Both the position numbers and the translations under genes were made by a program. Shown here piece after piece: positions 24,051-32,337 of a stretch of DNA of 35,208 nucleotides. The first letter of the stretch is position 1. Each line of letters begins with the position of its first letter. This DNA is from an uncultured Eubacteriales bacterium (GTDB lineage Bacteria > Bacillota > Clostridia > Christensenellales > Aristaeellaceae): the NCBI GenBank assembly GCA_902798105.1, contig CADBVG010000036.1, positions 1-35,208 on the forward strand, written 5' to 3'. Below the pieces are notes generated by a model. The model was not told the origin of the DNA. It searched no databases and was given only the letters and a program-made list of their open reading frames with translations.

Positions 24051-26468
24051 TCAGTCCAGCTTCAATATCAGCCCCAGAATGTGCTTCGCGGCCAATTCCA
24101 TCTGCTGGCGGGTCAGGGCGCCTTTTTCCATTGCCTCCAGCAGGCGTTCGGGATAGCCGCAGCCCATCTTGACGTCGTTGCCGGCGGCGCACTCCTTGTA
24201 GTGCTCGCCGAAGGTCCACCAGTCGGTGGTGACCATGCCCTCATAGCCCCACTCCTGGCGCAGGATGCCGTTGAGCATGTCGGCGTTTTCGCTGGCGCGG
24301 TGACCGTTGATGATGTTGTAGCTGGTCATGATGCTCCAGACGTCGTAGCCCTTCACGATGATTTCAAAGGCCTTCAGGTAGATCTCACGTATGGCCCGCT
24401 CGGAGGCCCGGGAATCGCACTGGGTGCGGTTGGTCTCCTTGTTGTTCAGGGCCAGGTGCTTGGCCGTGGCGGCCACGCCGTTGCTCTGCACGCCCCTAAC
24501 CAGCGCGCCCGCCAGGTGGCCGGTGAGCAACGGGTCTTCGGAGAAGTATTCAAAGTTCCGGCCGCATAGCGGGTTGCGGTGGATGTTGATGGCCGGGGCC
24601 AGCCATGCGCCGATGCCGTTTTCCTTGACCTCTTCACCGGCGGCGCGGCCCACGGCCTCGGTGAGGGTCGGGTCCCAGGTGCAGGCCAGCAGGCAGGCGC
24701 AGGGGAAGGCGGTGGTTTCCACGCCCACCTCCGGCTTGATACGCAGACCCGCGGGGCCGTCGGCGGTCATGGCGTTGGGCACGCCGAACAGCGGCAGGTT
24801 GCCGTAGCCGTAGGTGTTCGCCACGCCGGTGTTGGGCTGGCCGCCCAGCAGCCAGGCCAGGTCCTCGTCGGAGAGCTGGGCGATGAAATCATCCAGGGAG
24901 ATTTCGCCCTCGGCCACCTCAATCAGCTGGCGGCGGGGATTCTTGAGCAGGTATTGGTAATAGTCCTGGGGCCGGACCTTGGGGTCGGCGCAGGTGACCT
25001 TGTCTTCGGGCAGGCGCTCCAACACGTCGGCATTGGGGTCGTTGGGCGTGCCCAGGGGCAGGCTTTCATAGCTGCCGTCCGCCAGCATGCGTCTTTTCAG
25101 CTGGGTGGGCGTCATGCGGGCGGTGAGCTGGGCTACGATCCGGTCGGCCTTCAATGCGTAGACGAAGTCGCTCTGCCTCGCGGCGCGCACGTCCGTGCCA
25201 ACAAAGAAGCGGTACTCCCCCGCCTCCAGCACCCAAGCCGACTTTTGCACCTTGCCCAGGTCGTCGTAGGAGGCCATCTGGTCGATGGAGAAGCGAATTT
25301 CCACCGCCTGGGTCTCCCCGGGCAGCAGCTTGCGGGTCTTCTGCCATCCGGCCAGCTGCCGGGCGGGCTTGCCCAGTTTGCCCTGGGGCGCGGCAAAGTA
25401 GACCTGCACGACCTCCTTGCCCGCCACATCGCCCACATTGGTCACGGCGGCGCGGACGGCGATTTCGCCATCTTCGACGGCGAAGTCAGGTTCGGAGATG
25501 CTGAAGCGGGTGTAGGACAGGCCGAAGCCGAAGGGATAGTTCACCTTGTCGGCCGCGCCGGGGATGGTCTCGAAGTAGCGGTAGCCCACGTAGATGTCGT
25601 CCTCGTAGTCCACGTAGTCATCGGATTCGTAGAAGCCCGGGGAGGAGGGGTAGTCCTCCAGCGTGGCGGCAAAGGTGTCCGCCAGCTTGCCCGAGGGGTT
25701 GTCCAGGCCCAGCAGCAGCTCAGCCTCGGCGGTACCGCCCTCCAGACCCGCCTGCCAGGCCATCAGCGCGGCCTGTATGCCAGGATTGCTTCTGAAGAAG
25801 GTGGTGTCGAATACGCTGCCCACATTCAGTACCACGACCACCTTGTCGAAGGCCGCCGTGACCTTTTTGACCATCGCGGCCTCGGCGTCGGTGAGCACGT
25901 AGTCGCCCTTGGGGAACATGGCCTGGGTCAGCGCGTAGCGGGGGTCGTCGGTCCACACGCCCTTGTGCTGTTCGATCCGGTCAAAGGCGCTCTTGCGGTC
26001 CCAGCCTTCGCTGGAGAAACGGCTGATGGAGATGATGGCCACGTCCGCAAAGGCCGCGGCGCGATTCACCAGCGCGTCGGGCAGCTCGGGCTCCTCCACG
26101 GCGCCGGGGTCCCGTCCGGCAGCGTAGCTGGCCGCCACATGGGCGCGATAGAAGGCGTCCGTTCCCTCGAACACCGTCACCCGGTCGGGGTAGGCGTGCA
26201 TCCCGTCGGAGAGGTTGTGAACGTAGGGCACGGTCACGTCGCCGCTGCCGCCGCCGCCCTTCACGTAGTCAAAGGTGCCCTTGCCGAACAGAGCCACCTT
26301 CGCGCCTCGGGCCAGGGGCAACAGGGCGTCTTCGTTCTTTAGCAGCACCATGCCCTCCCGGGCTACATCCTTGCTCAGGCGAATGTGGGCGGGGCTGGCC
26401 GTGACCCGTTCGCCATTTGCGCCCAGGGGCAGGTTGGGGTGGTAGTTGATGCGAGTCCACTTGTTCAT
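24051..26468 (-). CDS. Glycoside hydrolase family 3, permuted domain order
   Basis: 805 residues. A beta-glucosidase-like enzyme that releases sugars from beta-linked glycosides. The usual order is reversed: the C-terminal alpha/beta sandwich comes first (GMVLLKNEDALLPL near residue 38, then GGGGSGDV), a fibronectin-III-like domain follows (VTNVGDVAGKEVVQVYF and RKLLPGETQAVEI), and the TIM-barrel domain is last (ADGPAGLRI, NPLCGRNFEYFSEDP, KHLALNN). The nucleophile Asp is in GYEGMVTTDWW. This permuted order is known from rumen bacteria such as Butyrivibrio. No signal peptide, so it acts in the cytoplasm. The start ATG 26468 lies 17 bp after the pgsA stop; an in-frame ATG at 26504 would overlap pgsA. 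Last gene of the rimO-pgsA unit. Confidence 0.93.
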   Translation of the reverse strand: MNKWTRINYHPNLPLGANGERVTASPAHIRLSKDVAREGMVLLKNEDALLPLARGAKVALFGKGTFDYVKGGGGSGDVTVPYVHNLSDGMHAYPDRVTVFEGTDAFYRAHVAASYAAGRDPGAVEEPELPDALVNRAAAFADVAIISISRFSSEGWDRKSAFDRIEQHKGVWTDDPRYALTQAMFPKGDYVLTDAEAAMVKKVTAAFDKVVVVLNVGSVFDTTFFRSNPGIQAALMAWQAGLEGGTAEAELLLGLDNPSGKLADTFAATLEDYPSSPGFYESDDYVDYEDDIYVGYRYFETIPGAADKVNYPFGFGLSYTRFSISEPDFAVEDGEIAVRAAVTNVGDVAGKEVVQVYFAAPQGKLGKPARQLAGWQKTRKLLPGETQAVEIRFSIDQMASYDDLGKVQKSAWVLEAGEYRFFVGTDVRAARQSDFVYALKADRIVAQLTARMTPTQLKRRMLADGSYESLPLGTPNDPNADVLERLPEDKVTCADPKVRPQDYYQYLLKNPRRQLIEVAEGEISLDDFIAQLSDEDLAWLLGGQPNTGVANTYGYGNLPLFGVPNAMTADGPAGLRIKPEVGVETTAFPCACLLACTWDPTLTEAVGRAAGEEVKENGIGAWLAPAINIHRNPLCGRNFEYFSEDPLLTGHLAGALVRGVQSNGVAATAKHLALNNKETNRTQCDSRASERAIREIYLKAFEIIVKGYDVWSIMTSYNIINGHRASENADMLNGILRQEWGYEGMVTTDWWTFGEHYKECAAGNDVKMGCGYPERLLEAMEKGALTRQQMELAAKHILGLILKLD

Positions 26469-26485
26469 TGGGCTGACAGTCCTTT

Positions 26486-27040
26486 CTACATATCCTTGAT
26501 GCAATCTTTATTTCGTATCAGGTAATCCGCTCCGCTGATCACGGTGAGGGCCAGGGCGATGTACATCAGCACGTTGGCGATGGTCACGCCGACGTTGCCC
26601 ATCAGGGGTTCGCCCGTCACGGGCACCAGCAGCATCAGCGCGATGGTGGAAATCATCTGGAACACGGTCTTCAACTTGCCCAGGGGCCCTGCGGCGATCA
26701 CCCGGCCGTTTTCCACTGCTACCAGCCGGAAGCCGCTGACCAGGAATTCCCGTGCCAGCATCAGTATACACACCCAGTCGGGCATGCGGCCCTGGGCGGT
26801 TAGCACCACCAGGGCACTCATCACCAGCAGTTTGTCAGCGATGGGGTCCATGAACTTGCCGAAGTCGGTGATCAGGTTGCGGGAGCGGGCGATGTGGCCA
26901 TCCAGCGTATCGGTGATGCAGGCCAGGGCGTAGATGCCCACGGCAATGCACTGGGCCCAAAAGGTGTTCATCCGGGCAAACACCACGAAGAAAGGGATCA
27001 TGCACACCCGCAGCAGGGTCAGCTTGTTGGGTAGATTCAT
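26486..27040 (-). CDS. pgsA: CDP-diacylglycerol-glycerol-3-phosphate 3-phosphatidyltransferase
   Basis: 184 residues. It makes phosphatidylglycerol phosphate, the first committed step to phosphatidylglycerol and cardiolipin, in the membrane. The CDP-alcohol phosphotransferase motif is complete: D-x2-DG-x2-AR-x8-G-x3-D-x3-D in DTLDGHIARSRNLITDFG followed by KFMDPIADKL. It opens MNLPNKLTLLR as family members do, and several membrane helices follow (for example VLMYIALALTVISG). The start is the ATG at 27040 with GAGG 8 nt upstream, inside the end of rimO's stop region; the frame runs further up but without a ribosome binding site. The rimO-pgsA pairing is common in Firmicutes. Confidence 0.93.
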   Translation of the reverse strand: MNLPNKLTLLRVCMIPFFVVFARMNTFWAQCIAVGIYALACITDTLDGHIARSRNLITDFGKFMDPIADKLLVMSALVVLTAQGRMPDWVCILMLAREFLVSGFRLVAVENGRVIAAGPLGKLKTVFQMISTIALMLLVPVTGEPLMGNVGVTIANVLMYIALALTVISGADYLIRNKDCIKDM

Positions 27041-27050
27041 GGCGATAACC

Positions 27051-28367
27051 TCACTCAATAATCGTTCCTTCCAGGTCGTAGGCATCCGCGCCGGTGATCT
27101 TCACCTGCACGTATTCACCGGGGGTCAGTTCCCGGTCGGTCTCCAGCCAGATGCAGCCGTCGCTCTCCGGGGCTTCCAGCAGGCTCCGGCCGTAGAAGCG
27201 ACCCTGATCCTCATCGAAGCCGTCCACCAGCACCTCGCATTCGGTGCCAATCCGGGCCTCGTTGACCTCCATGGAGATGCCCTGTTGCAGCATCATCAGC
27301 TGGTCCAGGCGTTCGTTCTTCACGGCCTCGTCCACCTGGTCCGGCATCTTTGCGGCGGTGGTGCCCTCCTCGGCGGAGTAGGTGAAAGCGCCCAAACGCT
27401 CGAAGCGGGCCTCCTTCACGAAGTCCAGCAGGGTCTGGAACTGCGCATCCGTCTCGCCGGGGAAACCCACGATCATCGTCGTGCGCAGTATAATGCCTCG
27501 CTTGCGGCACTCGGCGATGCGGCTCTTGATCCAGTCCGCGCTGCCCCGGCGGTTCATGCGCCTGAGCAGGTCGTCGTCGATGTGCTGCAGGGGCAGATCC
27601 AGGTAGGGAGCCACCTTGGGCAGACGCTGGATGGCGTCCAGCAGCCGGTCCTCGGTGCTGTCGGGATAGCAGTACAGCACCCGAACCCAGTGCAGCCCTT
27701 CGATGGCGCTGACGCGCTCCAGCAGCTCCGGCAGCAGGTAGTGCCCGTCGCCGAGGTCGCAGCCGTAGCGGCTGGTGTCCTGGGCGATCAGCGTGATCTC
27801 GGTCACGCCGTCCCCGGCCAGCGCCTCGCACTCCGCCACAATGTCGTCGAAGGGGCGGGAACTGTAGCCCCCGCGGATCAGCGGTATCGCGCAGTAGGTG
27901 CAGCGGTTGTCGCAGCCGTCGGAGATCTTCACATAGGCGCTGTAACCCGGGGTGGTCAGCACCCGGGGCGTTTGCAGGAAGCGGACGCCGTTGGCGGTGT
28001 AGCAGGGGCGCTGCTGTTGATCCGCGGCCTCCATCATCTCAAACAGGCGGGCGTATTCCGCCACGCCCATCAGCCCGTCGATCTCGGGAATTTCCGACAT
28101 CAGGGCCTCGGGGTAGCGCTGGGCAAGGCAGCCTGTGACGAACAGCTTCTTGTTTCCCAGCTTCTTGTACTGGGCCATCTCCAGGATCGCGTCGATGGAT
28201 TCCTCCTTGGCGCTCTCGATGAAGCCACAGGTGTTCACAAATAGCACGTCCGCCTCGGCGGGGTCGCCGACGATTTCAAAGCCCCGGGATACCAGCATGC
28301 CCAGCATGTTTTCGCTGTCCACGCGGTTTTTCGCGCAGCCCAGGGAGATCATACCAACCTTTTTCAT
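27051..28367 (-). CDS. rimO: Ribosomal protein S12 methylthiotransferase RimO
   Basis: 438 residues. This radical SAM enzyme adds a methylthio group to an aspartate of ribosomal protein S12. The N-terminal UPF0004 domain carries C11, C47 (VNTCGFI) and C80 (VTGC) for one iron-sulfur cluster. The radical SAM motif CDNRCTYC gives C152, C156 and C159 for the other. The C-terminal TRAM-like domain includes GRSLLEAPESDGCIWL. ISLGCAKNRVDSE at the start separates RimO from MiaB. A GAGAG site precedes the ATG. It begins an operon with pgsA (10 bp gap) and the GH3 gene. The promoter is not obvious in the 64 bp before it. Confidence 0.94.
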   Translation of the reverse strand: MKKVGMISLGCAKNRVDSENMLGMLVSRGFEIVGDPAEADVLFVNTCGFIESAKEESIDAILEMAQYKKLGNKKLFVTGCLAQRYPEALMSEIPEIDGLMGVAEYARLFEMMEAADQQQRPCYTANGVRFLQTPRVLTTPGYSAYVKISDGCDNRCTYCAIPLIRGGYSSRPFDDIVAECEALAGDGVTEITLIAQDTSRYGCDLGDGHYLLPELLERVSAIEGLHWVRVLYCYPDSTEDRLLDAIQRLPKVAPYLDLPLQHIDDDLLRRMNRRGSADWIKSRIAECRKRGIILRTTMIVGFPGETDAQFQTLLDFVKEARFERLGAFTYSAEEGTTAAKMPDQVDEAVKNERLDQLMMLQQGISMEVNEARIGTECEVLVDGFDEDQGRFYGRSLLEAPESDGCIWLETDRELTPGEYVQVKITGADAYDLEGTIIE

Positions 28368-28415
28368 GTGATTCTCTCGATTCTGTATTATTTCAAAGCT
28401 TTTTTGGAGGAATAT

Positions 28416-28436
28416 GGCGGCGCAGACGCCGCTACA
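28416..28436. repeat. GC-rich hairpin (TGTAGCGGCG family) across the coaD stop
   Basis: GCGGCG-CAGA-CGCCGC is a perfect 6-bp stem (28417-28432), embedded in a sequence that on the minus strand starts TGTAGCGGCG. This start matches the long inverted repeat at 6619. The TAG stop of coaD is part of it. On the minus strand it could also act as a weak terminator for coaD; there is no U-tract. Confidence 0.6.
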
Positions 28437-28902
28437 TTTTTAATAACTTCATGACGGGCGCGGGCACAAATTCGTTCACGTCCTTCCCGAAGGCTATGAG
28501 CTCCCGGATCATGCTGGAGGAGAGGACATTGTCCCCGCCCCGCAGGTAGAGGGTCTCCACGCCGGGGTTCAGCATCGCATTGACCTGGGCGTTGCCCTCC
28601 TCATAGTTGTAGTCGGCGGCATTTCGCAGCCCGCGCACGTACCAGCGGATGTGGTGATCGGTGCAGTAATCCACCACCAGGCCAGCGTGGATTACCACCC
28701 GGGCGTTCAGGCCGTCGGCGTCGATGGCTGCCTGTATGGCCTGGCACATGGCCTCGGCGTCGAAGGCGCGGCGCTTGTTGATATTCACGCCGATCAGTAC
28801 CACCACCTCGTCGAACAGGGCCGAAGCCTTTCGGACGATATCGTGGTGGCCGTTGGTGTAGGGATCGAAGGAGCCCGCGAACAGGGCAATGCGCTTTTCC
28901 AT
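28432..28902 (-). CDS. coaD: Phosphopantetheine adenylyltransferase
   Basis: 156 residues, usual length. It transfers AMP from ATP to 4'-phosphopantetheine, the penultimate step of coenzyme A synthesis, in the cytoplasm. The nucleotidyltransferase signature GSFDPYTNGHHDIV contains T16-N-G-H19 (T/HxGH). VRGLRNAADYNYEEG and VLSSSMIRELIAFGKDV are the later conserved segments; SSSxIRE binds ATP. The start is the ATG at 28902 with GGAGG 5 nt upstream, 11 nt after the phosphatase stop. The open frame continues upstream, overlapping the phosphatase gene, but that part is not CoaD. The final codons and stop fall in a GC-rich hairpin repeat. Confidence 0.96.
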   Translation of the reverse strand: MEKRIALFAGSFDPYTNGHHDIVRKASALFDEVVVLIGVNINKRRAFDAEAMCQAIQAAIDADGLNARVVIHAGLVVDYCTDHHIRWYVRGLRNAADYNYEEGNAQVNAMLNPGVETLYLRGGDNVLSSSMIRELIAFGKDVNEFVPAPVMKLLKM

Positions 28903-28913
28903 GGATGCCTCCG

Positions 28914-29732
28914 TCACAGTAGATATTCCACTTGTTTCGCGCCCCGGTATTCCCAGGCGGTCCTGAATCCGCAGGCCTTCGCCAGCGCCTCGGCCAGGCC
29001 GAAGCTGTGGTTGAGCAGGCGGGCGTCGTGGCAGTCGCTGGACAGCAGGATCCTGCCGCCGCATTCGCTGATCCGCCGCAGCATCGCCGCGCCGGGATAG
29101 GGGTCCGTGCGGTAGCCCTTGGCCATTGCGCCGGTGTTGATCTCGATGAGCAGGCCGCTCTTTGCCGCCAGCTCGGCGCACGCCAGCGCGGGGCCGAGGT
29201 AGCGAGGGTCGGCGTCGTCGAACAGGTCCCGGGCCTCGTTGAACTTCATTACCAGTTCGATGTGGCCGAGGATGTCTGCGCTGGTGCCCTCGATGGAGGC
29301 ACAGACGGTGCGGAAGTAATCCCGGCAGAGGGCGTAGGGATTGCCGCCATAGAGCTCGCGGATGGCGGTTTCCTGCTTCTCCCGGGTCCAGTCCACGCAC
29401 CACAGCTGGCCGTCCTTTTGTACGTAGTGCACGGACTCGATGGCGTAGTCCAGGCTGTCCGGGACCACCGGGGAGAGCCAGTCGTGCTCCAGGCCCAGCA
29501 GGATATGGATCCGCCCTGCGTACTTTTCCCGCAGCCGCAGTATCTCCGTGCAGTAATCGGCCATTCGCTCCGCTGGCATGGCAGCGTCGTCATAGTCCGC
29601 CGGACCGTGTTCGGAAAAGCCCAGGGTGTGGAAGCCCAGGCCGAGTGCAGCCTGCACCATCTCCTCGGCGGTGTTTTTGCCGTCGGAGAACATGGTGTGG
29701 TTATGGACGTTTGATAATGTGCGGTAGTTCAT
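28914..29732 (-). CDS. PHP-family phosphatase, histidinol-phosphatase-like
   Basis: 272 residues. The PHP metal motif is NVHNHTMFSDG (H10, H12, D17), followed by FSEHGP and HILLGLEHDW, then DILGHIELVMKF, LIEINTGAM and ILLSSDCHD. This matches the HisK-type histidinol-phosphate phosphatase of Firmicutes, which serves histidine synthesis; no other his genes are nearby, so the substrate may differ. The start is the ATG at 29732, where the conserved domain begins. There is no ribosome binding site, and a strong promoter places the transcript start at this ATG itself, so a leaderless message is likely. coaD follows by 11 nt in the same transcript. Confidence 0.87.
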   Translation of the reverse strand: MNYRTLSNVHNHTMFSDGKNTAEEMVQAALGLGFHTLGFSEHGPADYDDAAMPAERMADYCTEILRLREKYAGRIHILLGLEHDWLSPVVPDSLDYAIESVHYVQKDGQLWCVDWTREKQETAIRELYGGNPYALCRDYFRTVCASIEGTSADILGHIELVMKFNEARDLFDDADPRYLGPALACAELAAKSGLLIEINTGAMAKGYRTDPYPGAAMLRRISECGGRILLSSDCHDARLLNHSFGLAEALAKACGFRTAWEYRGAKQVEYLL

Positions 29733-29738
29733 GAGTTT

Positions 29739-29768
29739 ATTATAAGCGCTGGCGGCGCGGGATGTCAA
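29739..29768 (-). promoter_or_regulatory. Strong promoter of the PHP phosphatase-coaD operon
   Basis: On the minus strand a consensus TTGACA (29768-29763) and TATAAT (29744-29739) are spaced 18 bp. The expected start is about 29732, the A of the ATG. The -35 box directly follows the U-tract of the YegP-like gene's terminator. Confidence 0.85.
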
Positions 29769-29769
29769 T

Positions 29770-29796
29770 AAAAAAAGCCGCCCACCGGGCAGCTTT
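29770..29796 (-). terminator. Rho-independent terminator of the YegP-like gene
   Basis: On the minus strand AAAGCTGCCC, loop GGT, GGGCGGCTTT gives a 10-bp stem with one G-U pair, followed by a run of T. It begins 12 bases after the stop. Confidence 0.9.
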
Positions 29797-29807
29797 AACG
29801 GATGGTT

Positions 29808-30191
29808 TTACTTTGCTTCGGGCTCGATGACCACGATGGGCGCGTCGGGGGCGTTTTTCGCGATGGAGGCGATGCCCTTCTTGGCGCTGGCCTTGGCCTT
29901 GTAGCCCTCGGATTTGCCGATGATCTCCCCGTTGGCAGCCTTCAGGCGGAAGCGGAATTCGCCGGCCTTATCCTTGTAGAGTTCATATTTCGGATGCTTC
30001 AGGGATTCGCCCCGGGTCTGATCCTCAATGTGTACGCCGGAATTTTTTTTGACCGATGCGATGCCATTCTCGCAGGCGTCCATCGTGGTGTAGGTCTCAG
30101 AAGCGGTCAGTATGACTTCGCCGTTGGAGGCTTTCAGGTTGAAGGTGAATTCGCCGTTCTTGGCGGTGATGACGACAAACTTTCCGGCCAT
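29808..30191 (-). CDS. YegP-like protein with two DUF1508 repeats
   Basis: 127 residues made of two similar halves. The first is KFVVITAKNGEFTFNLKASN...YTTMDACENGIASVKKNS, the second KYELYKDKAGEFRFRLKAAN...YKAKASAKKGIASIAKNA. Each has the DUF1508 pattern 'F.....G.f.f.LkA.NGe.I..Se.Y....a...gI.sv..na'. YegP is a small soluble protein of unknown function, probably dimer-like through its two repeats. No signal peptide or catalytic motif. The start is the ATG at 30191 with AGGGG 8 nt upstream; a TATAAT at 30217-30212 would give a leader of about 14 nt. It has its own terminator and seems to be a single-gene transcript. Confidence 0.88.
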   Translation of the reverse strand: MAGKFVVITAKNGEFTFNLKASNGEVILTASETYTTMDACENGIASVKKNSGVHIEDQTRGESLKHPKYELYKDKAGEFRFRLKAANGEIIGKSEGYKAKASAKKGIASIAKNAPDAPIVVIEPEAK

Positions 30192-30211
30192 TGTGGTATC
30201 CCCTTTCAAAA

Positions 30212-30217
30212 ATTATA
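30212..30217 (-). promoter_or_regulatory. Probable -10 element of the YegP-like gene
   Basis: TATAAT on the minus strand within a very AT-rich stretch (30205-30260), with no strong -35 box. The remainder of the 30192-30313 gap shows nothing further that I can name. Confidence 0.5.
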
Positions 30218-30313
30218 CAATAATTAATTCTGTTTATAGTATACAATTTTCAAGGGAGTTTGTCAATTTGATTTGGGCGTTTTTTTGGCTGAAAATGCAG
30301 AAAAATGTGGGAT

Positions 30314-31651
30314 TTATGAATAACGTCGAAGGCCCTTGGGCAGGTGGTTTTTCAGCACGCCTTCCGAAACCTTCCCCCAGCCCAGGGGCATACCCATGCA
30401 TAGCGCCTGTGTCCAGCCTTTTTCGCCGTCGCAGGGCACGGCTTCGCCCCGCAGCCAGGCCCGGGCCGCGGCTTCATTCAGTTCAGCGCGGCGACGGGCA
30501 CAGCCTGGGTCGATGGCCATGGCCAGGGCGTGGGCGGGCTCGATGTGGCTGCGGCCGAGGCGCGCCAGGCACAGGCCGGGGCTGATCACCCGCAGGCCGT
30601 TCAGGCTGGGACAGGCATGGGGCCGGGCATACAGCCATTCGCCCTGCCGGAATATATGCATACCGATGATGTAATCCGGCAGATGGCAGACCTCCCGGTC
30701 CAGGGTATCCAGATGCGCGGCGAGGGCGCGGTCGGGGCGGACGGCGGGCGTTGGCCCGATGGGCACGCCTTCTTCCCTGCGGCGAAGCCGCGCCACGAAA
30801 TGGCCGTCGCCCCGCAGGCGGTGGGGAAACAGCCGCAGCATACCTCCGTTGGACATGCCCGCACCGGGCAGTTCAAAGTCCTCGGGGATAAAGTCGGGGT
30901 GCCTGGTCAGAAAGCCCGATACGCTGCCCTCATTCTCGATATCATTGAAGGTGCAGGTGGAATACACCAGCCGACCGCCGGGGCGCAGCATCCGCGCCGC
31001 CTGGTCGAGGATCTCCGCCTGGCGTCGGGCGCAGCCCTCGGGGGACATCGGGTTCCATTCATCCCGGGAGGCGGGGTCCCGGCGGAACATGCCTTCGCCG
31101 GAGCAGGGGGCGTCCACCAGTATGGCGTCAAAGCACTGCGGCCAGCGATCGGCCAGCTTGCGGGGCAGCGCGCAGGTGACAACGGCGTTGGCCGCGCCCA
31201 TGCGCTCCAGGTTCCCCGCCAACGCCTGGGCCCGGGAGGGCTCCGGATCGTTGGACACCAACAGGCCACGGTCGCCCAGCGCCGCGGCAATCTGTGTGCT
31301 CTTGCCCCCCGGGGCGGCACAGAGATCCAGTACCCGCTCGCCGGGCTTCGCGCTGAGAACGGCGGCACTGGCCATGGCGCTGGCCTCCTGGAGGTAGAAG
31401 GCCCCCGCCGCGTGGGCGATGGAGGCCCCCGGGCGGGCTTCACCTGCCGGTGCGAGATAGCGGCCATCCCGGCACCAGGGTACCGGGCCGTCGATGTATG
31501 GCGCTGCAACGACATCCGCGCCATGCCGCTTCGGGTTCAGGCGAAGAGCCAGCGCCGGGGCACCGTCTATGGCACGCAAAAAGGCCGGGTATTCGTCACC
31601 CAGCAGTTTTTGCATGTTGTTCAGGAAGGCATCAGGTAATGGATGGTTCAT
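30314..31651 (-). CDS. RsmF-type RNA cytosine-C5 methyltransferase
   Basis: 445 residues. It transfers methyl from S-adenosylmethionine to C5 of cytosine in RNA, probably 16S rRNA (RsmF/YebU-like) or tRNA. The SAM-binding loop is DLCAAPGGKS at 109-118. The two cysteines of the family are C183 (DAPCSGEG, followed by MFRRDP) and the second at C233 (YSTCTF). The C-terminal part (about 300-445, with GEWLYARPH and WLRGEAVPC) fits the PUA-like/RsmF C-terminal domains. Its ATG overlaps the TGA of the HAD gene (ATGA), so translation is coupled. Third gene of the AI-2E permease operon. No terminator is seen after the stop. Confidence 0.9.
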   Translation of the reverse strand: MNHPLPDAFLNNMQKLLGDEYPAFLRAIDGAPALALRLNPKRHGADVVAAPYIDGPVPWCRDGRYLAPAGEARPGASIAHAAGAFYLQEASAMASAAVLSAKPGERVLDLCAAPGGKSTQIAAALGDRGLLVSNDPEPSRAQALAGNLERMGAANAVVTCALPRKLADRWPQCFDAILVDAPCSGEGMFRRDPASRDEWNPMSPEGCARRQAEILDQAARMLRPGGRLVYSTCTFNDIENEGSVSGFLTRHPDFIPEDFELPGAGMSNGGMLRLFPHRLRGDGHFVARLRRREEGVPIGPTPAVRPDRALAAHLDTLDREVCHLPDYIIGMHIFRQGEWLYARPHACPSLNGLRVISPGLCLARLGRSHIEPAHALAMAIDPGCARRRAELNEAAARAWLRGEAVPCDGEKGWTQALCMGMPLGWGKVSEGVLKNHLPKGLRRYS

Positions 31652-32337
31652 GCTTCAATCAGTCGGTCCAGCGCTTCGAAGCTGTTCACGACGGGGCCAT
31701 CCCAGATCGTCTGGGGCAGGAATTCGGATCGCGCCATCTGCACGGCCTTCATGCCCGCGGCCACCGCTCCCTCCAGGTTGCTGACGCGGTCGTCCACAAA
31801 CAGGCAGTCGGCGGGGTCGGCGTCCAGCTTCTGTGCTATGGCAGAATACATCTTCAGATCGGGCTTGGTCGCGCCAACCTGGGTGGAGATGACGGCGGCG
31901 TCAAAGAAGCCGAGTATTCCCCACTGCTCCATGAAGCTCAGTATGGAGGGCATGGCGTCGGAGAGCATGCCCAGGCGGTACCGGGATTGCCAGCGCTTCA
32001 GCCACGGCGCGACGTCTTCAAATACGCCGTAGCGGTTGATGTTGTCGGTGAAGTCATCGGTCAGGCGGCTGACCTCAGAAGGTGTCATGTACCATTCCAT
32101 CAGCGCGTTCATCGATTGTATGTATTCCCGGCGCAGCCGGCGCTCCGCTTCGATATCCGGCACCAATTGGGATTCGTCCAGCCATTTGACGGCCTGTGCG
32201 TAGGCTATGACGTATTTGGCGGAGAAAATATCCCGGGCGCGTGTTCCGAGTATTTCAGATATGCCGAAGGGGATGTTCCACTCGCCCAGGCGGGGCCAGA
32301 CCAGCACGCCGCCACAGTCAAATATCAGGTGTTTCAT
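31648..32337 (-). CDS. HAD-superfamily hydrolase, subfamily IA-like
   Basis: 229 residues. Motif I is LIFDCGGVLV, with the nucleophile D7; the second acidic residue of the usual DxD is glycine, as in several 'FDxGGV' members. Motif II is MLSDA, motif III TKPDLKMY (lysine), motif IV CLFVDDRVSN. A helical cap domain lies at about 15-90. Probably a small-molecule phosphatase or related hydrolase; the substrate is unknown and the DxG change may weaken phosphatase activity. The gene starts 20 bp inside the end of the AI-2E permease gene, with a GGGAAG site there, and overlaps the methyltransferase start by 4 bp. Confidence 0.85.
   Translation of the reverse strand: MKHLIFDCGGVLVWPRLGEWNIPFGISEILGTRARDIFSAKYVIAYAQAVKWLDESQLVPDIEAERRLRREYIQSMNALMEWYMTPSEVSRLTDDFTDNINRYGVFEDVAPWLKRWQSRYRLGMLSDAMPSILSFMEQWGILGFFDAAVISTQVGATKPDLKMYSAIAQKLDADPADCLFVDDRVSNLEGAVAAGMKAVQMARSEFLPQTIWDGPVVNSFEALDRLIEA

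Noticed and set aside
24579-26342. Long plus-strand open frame opposite the GH3 gene
   Set aside because: It is a GC-bias shadow of the real gene, rich in His, Gln, Gly and Val, with no recognisable domain and no ribosome binding site. The same holds for 26934-28244 (opposite rimO) and 4846-6399 (opposite addB).
28903-29403. coaD frame continuing upstream as a larger fused protein
   Set aside because: The upstream part is the alternate frame of the PHP phosphatase gene with low-complexity Arg/Pro/His-rich translation; CoaD begins at 28902 with its own ribosome binding site.
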